The notes under the pieces are model-generated. The model saw nothing but the letters and a program-made list of their open reading frames with translations. It had not been told where the DNA came from and ran no database searches. The translations under genes and the position numbers were made by a program. A DNA stretch of 24,397 nt. It comes from Jimgerdemannia flammicorona. Its lineage: Eukaryota > Mucoromycota > Endogonomycetes > Endogonales > Endogonaceae. Each line of letters begins with the position of its first letter. Position 1 is the stretch's first letter. The stretch covers positions 1 to 24,397 of the forward strand of contig RBNI01001100.1 of the NCBI GenBank assembly GCA_003990745.1, written 5' to 3'. Of this stretch, positions 9,671 through 24,397 are shown one piece after another.

Positions 9671-10212
9671 GTGTCGAATTGAGGTGTTTACAGTGGATAT
9701 GTGATTTTTCACGCATGAGGCGGTGGCTTGGCTCAAGCCAAAAAGAACTTTTTCAACTACTTTGGCATCTACACTTTTTTTTAAAAAAAAAATCTCCCAA
9801 ACAAACGCAGACGTTTCTATGCCACTCAAAATAAAAGTGCCCCTTCTGTGGATTGAACACAGGATTGCGAACAGGGCATATTTACATTACAAACAGACGT
9901 GTTGAGATTCATATAATGCCGCGGATAAGATTGCGTGTTTATCATTATCCATAGACAATACGGATGTGTCAGCAGCTACTTGCTTGCGGCTCAGGATTCA
10001 CATTTTTTTTTGGACATATACAAAAATTACCAATGTCGGTGACGTCACACTGTTTACAAGTGGCAAATCTAGAAAACCGGTCGCGCACCGCCATTATCAC
10101 AATTGTTTGCTATCATTTCTGCAGCCTCTCTCCCACTCCACTCCGCAACGAACAAAACAGGCAAAGCGAAGCGCCCCGTCTTTAACGCACCAATATCACA
10201 ACCGAACGACCG
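9671..10212. promoter_or_regulatory. Shared divergent promoter of TIM50 and PRP8
   Basis: 542 bp lie between the two start codons. The region contains a perfect CRE palindrome at 10040-10047, a structured B-box-like sequence near 9838-9879, and C/T-rich sequence just before the PRP8 ATG. No gene is supported in it. Confidence 0.5.
10040..10047. promoter_or_regulatory. CRE/ATF-type octamer TGACGTCA
   Basis: The full palindromic TGACGTCA lies 166 nt upstream of the PRP8 ATG and about 370 nt upstream of TIM50. bZIP factors of the ATF/CREB class bind this sequence in fungi. Use here is inferred. Confidence 0.5.
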
Positions 10213-20649
<10,437 letters not shown>

Positions 20650-21036
20650 GATAATGATTGGATGGTTCGAAGATAAGGAATGAATGGCACTGGAATAGAT
20701 GGCTGTTACAATGGAGGCGGTTTTGTAAATTTTAGTGGGGAGACCGCTTGTGTGGAAGTGATTAAAAATGAACGTTGGAGTAGATTTTCTTGTACAAACT
20801 TATTTTCTGTCTTTTTATCATTTATCATACTCTTTTATTGATAAGTAGATATAGCTACCAACTTCTTGGCCGCGGCTTTCGAGGCATTGACCGGGGACAG
20901 TATTGTGCTGGTCACTAAAGTTTATTGTAGGTTCCAGTGCAAATAAAGCCACCGAAGAGTTACTGTGAAATGATGACATCACCAAAATAAACACCTTGGC
21001 TACCACAGCTCTACTCCGAATACATTCTTCTTTGAA
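20650..21036. other. PRP8 3' flank and promoter of the complex I subunit gene
   Basis: This 387-bp gap lies between two plus-strand genes. No gene is supported. A TGACATCA octamer at 20975-20982, which is TGATGTCA on the other strand, lies 55 nt before the next ATG. Confidence 0.45.
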
Positions 21037-21473
21037 ATGTCCACCATACAATCCGACTGGGAATACCCTAACCATAAGACCTTCGAGAGGGTCCCCACCC
21101 TCACCGAAGTTGACCGGACTGACCGCAAAGGTACGACAAACCACCAACGACCCTCGTATTCACTGTCAATTCCGCACCACACTGTCTCGGCTCTCATAAC
21201 ACCCTCCCGCGACCTGGCTATTCCCGCTTCGATCCGCTCATCCACCCAGCTGTTCTCGCTGCCCGCGAGCAGAAGATCCGAGACGACTGGGTGAAGGCGA
21301 TGGAGGCACGCCTCATCCGCGAAGGGCTAGCCAAGTGTTACAAGACCCAGGGCGTGAACCACTACGAGAATTGTCGGCACCTCGCCGACCTGTACCTGCA
21401 GACCGTCAAGGAAAACAAGGTCGTCGGGTTCAGGAAGATGACCCCGGACGCTTCGGCGGAGGAGACACTGTGA
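21037..21473 (+). CDS. NDUFB10-like accessory subunit of mitochondrial complex I
   Basis: Two exons, 21037-21130 and 21250-21473, give 105 aa. The intron is GTACGA-CAG, 119 nt. It is the only arrangement I found that joins EVDRTDRK to AVLAAREQKIRDDW, because no other AG lies between the donor and this acceptor. Seen: an acidic Tyr/Pro N-terminus without a presequence, then KIRDDWVKAMEARLIREG and the two-cysteine block KCYKTQGVNHYENCRHLAD, ending ENKVVGFRKM. Family: fungal PDSW/NDUFB10 proteins of about 100 aa sit on the intermembrane-space face of the complex I membrane arm, with paired cysteines. Reading through the intron is open for about 50 codons but would end in a different frame and lose the conserved part. 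The assignment rests on remembered family motifs. Confidence 0.68.
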
Positions 21474-21677
21474 GCGTTCGGGTGAGTAGCGAGTGGCCGC
21501 CAGATATTGGGTTGGCATGTTTCGTTCGTTATTTCAGCCTGGATTGGATTTTGCGAGATTCGTATTTCTGTTATTTACATTCTTGTTCCGTCTTTCTTGT
21601 TCCGTCTTTCCTGTCCCTCAGTAGATCAACAGGTATTAATAACATTACGTAATAGAAGTTGCAGAACATGATATTCT

Positions 21678-21751
<74 letters not shown>

Positions 21752-22146
21752 CTTATAAGATAGACAAATTGCAGAGAATACAGTTATTGTCCATTAAACT
21801 GAGCAAGTGCATCTGGGAATATATATATGTATTATTGATATAGGAATGGTTTTTTTTGTTGAAAAATAAAATAATTGAATTATTATTATAATATAATTTT
21901 TAATTATTTGATCAGAATTTATGAGTATGTATTTTAATATATAGTGATAGTTAAAAGTGTACCAATGTTTTGGTTATTATTAATGTTTTAATTATATTAT
22001 ACCTCTAATCTAAATTTTATTTAATCAAAATTTCAAACTTTTGAATAGTATATATTTTATTATATTTAGATAATTATGGACATTAATATAATAATTTTAA
22101 GTTAAATTGTTCATTGGTACTATTTTGACCCTTCTCAGTATATAGA

Positions 22147-22186
<40 letters not shown>

Positions 22187-22269
22187 TTTTTTTTTTTTTT
22201 TTTTTTTCTTTTTTTTTTTTTGCATGCTATTAATATCCAAATTTTTGATATAACTCTACAGTATTTTCA
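21474..22269. other. AT-rich block bracketed by poly(A) and poly(T)
   Basis: No gene is seen. After 200 bp of 3' flank, a near-pure poly(A) tract (21679-21749, one T) and a near-pure poly(T) tract (22149-22221, with one A and one C) enclose 399 bp of AT-rich sequence full of stops. The two tracts could pair as a hairpin stem. Confidence 0.6.
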
Positions 22270-22524
22270 TGCAATATCAATTTAGTTTCATTGTTCTGAT
22301 TTCCAAATTAGACTACTTAATATTTCCTCAATAACTTAGTGAGTTTTTAGTCAATTTTGATGATCCTGGTACTATTGGAAAGTCATTCTCAAAGAGCTTT
22401 TCAAAGATACCAAGGACGTTAAAATCAGATGAAAATTCACCAAGTTATCAAGGAAAACATCTGACTTGCCAAGTCCGAAATAAATATTTTCCTCAAAATC
22501 TCAGTGAATTTTCATCTGATTTTA

Positions 22525-22537
22525 ATGTTTATGATAT
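22525..22537. repeat. 13-bp target-site duplication, left copy
   Basis: ATGTTTATGATAT is identical to 23721-23733. It borders the poly(T) side of the insertion. Confidence 0.85.
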
Positions 22538-23720
22538 TTTTTTTTTTTTTTTAATGGACTCATATCCTGCAGATTTTTATTGGAAGGGAACCTAGACTAT
22601 ATAGGCCAAAACCCTCCCCCACCACCCACCAAGCACTGCCCCCCCATTAACCTAGACTAGCTATTGTCCAGCAGCTCAACCATATCAGGCGCAGCAGAGC
22701 CAGTTAGGCCTGCACCTCATTCTGCACACCATGCTCTCCCTACCATCAGGGAAAACCCAGCCATATGCCAATGACCGAAAGTGCACACCCAAGAACCTAA
22801 CATATATACAAGGCCATGTCCAAGCCAAATAGAATAGCCCCTGCCATCTCAAAGAGAATGACAGGTAAAGAAAAACTCTCATCAAAGTACAACATGGTGG
22901 GTAGGGCCTAGTTCTCTCAGTCGAGGTGAGTAAAGGACTTACATGTGAGGCGAGAAGAGACCCCCAATACCCCACTACTCAAGTCTGTGGGCCTCGATCA
23001 CATTACTATATCAGCTCCCAGTTCCAGTTGAGTGTAGCCAAGATATCTGAAATAGATAGCCTTGGGCCCTCCAACCCCTCTGATGACTGGGGCCCAACCC
23101 TGCTGACTGCCAAAAGAAGCTGAGAGTGATACCTACTACCTAACCATGCTGTACCAATCAAAAGGCCCCATCGAAGCAGCACCTGCTCTAGCCCCAATGA
23201 CCGCCCCTAGCCTGGCACCCTACTGGTTCACCGTTATTGCCCTTTCTTCTATCTGTGATGGCCATCTCCCCTCCCATCCCGATAACACCTGAAAAATAGT
23301 CACCTATGCCAGAACCACACTCGCTAGGAAGCTTGCCAAAGCCAGAGAGCCCCACCACAGGCACCGAGGACCTGCAGGTAATCTACACTGAGCACTTGAT
23401 GCTCAAGATCAGCTGACTCTCTATGTAGCCTGAGACACACTGAGACAACTTCTTGTTGGCGATGGCAAAAGGAAGAAGGTGCTGCACCAAAATGGGTATA
23501 CCCCAGATGTAGCTGAAGATACCAGAATCTGCAAAAAAGTAGAGGAAGTACCGATCTGACACTGATAAAGGGGCAACTCATCACCATTGCCCTCCTTCCA
23601 CCATGCCCCTGCAGGCACAGCAAACCAACTCAAGGTAGAGGGGGTAATAATAGAGGAAAGGAGACTTGGAAGGTTGCCTACCAAACCTTGTGACTGGTAA
23701 GGTAGCAGAGAAAGGAGCTG
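22538..23720 (-). mobile_element. Retroposed polyadenylated transcript (retrocopy or non-LTR element) in reverse orientation
   Basis: This 1183-bp insertion is bounded by a perfect 13-bp duplication. On the minus strand it ends in an A-run of about 15-16, with AATAAA (plus-strand 22576-22581) 24 nt before it. These are hallmarks of LINE-type target-primed reverse transcription of a Pol II transcript. It is richer in G+C than its host repeat. Minus-strand open frames of up to 99 codons resemble no family I know, and no reverse transcriptase motif is visible. It may be a retrocopy of a non-coding or decayed mRNA, or the 5'-truncated 3' end of a LINE. Confidence 0.75.
22576..22581 (-). terminator. 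AATAAA polyadenylation signal inside the retroposed copy
   Basis: The minus strand reads CCAATAAAAATCTGCAGG, with AATAAA 24 nt before the A-tail. Such spacing is typical of a genuine cleavage/polyadenylation site of the source transcript. Confidence 0.7.
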
Positions 23721-23733
23721 ATGTTTATGATAT
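23721..23733. repeat. 13-bp target-site duplication, right copy
   Basis: ATGTTTATGATAT matches 22525-22537 exactly. Rejoining the host repeat here restores the match to the opposite arm near 24130, which confirms that the intervening DNA is an insertion. Confidence 0.85.
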
Positions 23734-24397
23734 CATTGTGAAGCTCTCTATAATAGCTTTCCAATGACACCAAGATCATCAAAATCAGATGAAAACTCAC
23801 TGAGTTATTGAGGAAAACATTTGGTGGTCTAATTGGTAAGACAATGGTAAGTGTCAATAACATAAAAAGAACTCTCAAAAAGGCCAGTATATATATGTAA
23901 GCAAAAAAAAACTGCTTTTGCTGCCTCATTGCATCAAGGCACAATACAAATTTGCAACATAAAGATTGAACCATGACGGCCGTAAACGGATATAGGCAAG
24001 GTGCAACCTTGAAATCGAACCATGTGACCAGAACTCTAAAATTCGGTGGCCTCGATAACTCAGTGAGTTTTCATCTGATTTTGATGATCTTGGTGTCATT
24101 GGAAAGCTATTATAGAGAGCTTCACAATGATATTATAAACGTTAAAATCGGATGAAAATTCACTGAGATTTTGAGGAAAATGTTCGTTTCGGACTTGGTG
24201 AGTTGGACATTTTCCTTGATAATTTGGTAAATTTTCATCCGATTTTAATGTCCTTGGTATCTTTGAAAAGCTCTTGAGAATAACTTTCCAATGGCACCAG
24301 GATCATCAAAATCGACTGAAAACTCACTAAGTTATTGAGGAAAATGTTAAGTGGTCTAATTTGGAAATCAGAACAATAAAACTAAATTGATATTGCA

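Larger units (their letters stand above)
22270..24397. mobile_element. Large palindromic/TIR repeat element, truncated by the window end
   Basis: The sequence from 22270 (TGCAATATCAATTTAG...) reappears as its reverse complement ending at 24397. After removing the insertion at 22538-23720, the arms (22270-22537 plus 23734-23813, against 24050-24397) match over about 350 bp with scattered changes. Each arm is itself palindromic, made of alternating roughly 70-bp units with the core TTTTCATCYGATTTT. Units start or end near 22326, 22453, 22491, 23813, 24050, 24176, 24214 and 24340. The 236-bp middle shows no coding signal. It has no transposase, so it is a non-autonomous fold-back element or satellite-like array. 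The right end may continue beyond the window. Confidence 0.75.

Noticed and set aside
9838..9910. A complete tRNA gene on the minus strand
   Set aside because: Only a T-arm and B-box fit. The D-arm, anticodon arm and a 5' strand matching AAGGGGC are absent.
23324..23684. Overlapping 87- and 99-codon minus-strand frames in the retroposed copy
   Set aside because: Cys/Leu/Ser-rich with no known family or reverse transcriptase motif. Two overlapping frames of similar length suggest chance rather than coding.
22270..24397. CRISPR-like array of repeated units
   Set aside because: Units alternate in orientation and diverge, spacers are not uniform, and the host is a eukaryote.

Overview
This is a fungal nuclear window. 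Intron-dense genes (introns mostly 76-156 nt with GT-AG ends), GPI/secretory signals and a PRP8 gene carrying a protein intein all point to a filamentous fungus. A basidiomycete fits best, but nothing here fixes the species. Gene bodies are GC-rich and densely packed from about 516 to 21473. Both window ends are AT-rich and repetitive.

Layout: 1-515 is AT-rich with no gene. A BIM1-like (LPMO-like) copper-binding GPI protein (516-1334, minus) is divergently paired with a ferric/cupric reductase (1650-3619, plus) across a 315-bp shared promoter. The convergent gap 3620-4833 holds a 34-T run and a 54/56-bp-arm fold-back repeat. A GDSL esterase resembling CE16 (4834-5823, minus) is divergent to a myosin regulatory light chain gene (6031-6945, plus) whose first exon appears to be the ATG alone. 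TIM50 (7641-9670, minus) is divergent to PRP8 (10213-20649, plus, 23 exons including a 17-nt microexon). A 359-residue intein (16405-17481) sits in PRP8 at the WEKA|SGFEESM site. Next comes a small complex I subunit resembling NDUFB10 (21037-21473, plus).

From about 21660 to the end the DNA is repeat: a poly-A/poly-T bracketed AT block, then a large palindromic element built from eight alternating copies of a roughly 70-bp unit. That element is interrupted by a 1.18-kb retroposed polyadenylated transcript flanked by a perfect 13-bp target-site duplication.

Functional links: the first two genes look like a copper-acquisition pair (extracellular Cu-binding protein plus a metalloreductase with a Met-rich, Ctr-like N-terminus). 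TIM50 and the NDUFB10-like gene are mitochondrial. PRP8 is the spliceosome core, and its product must undergo protein splicing. All splice models were derived by eye from frame continuity, splice consensus and family conservation. The summed coding lengths of all seven models are multiples of three.
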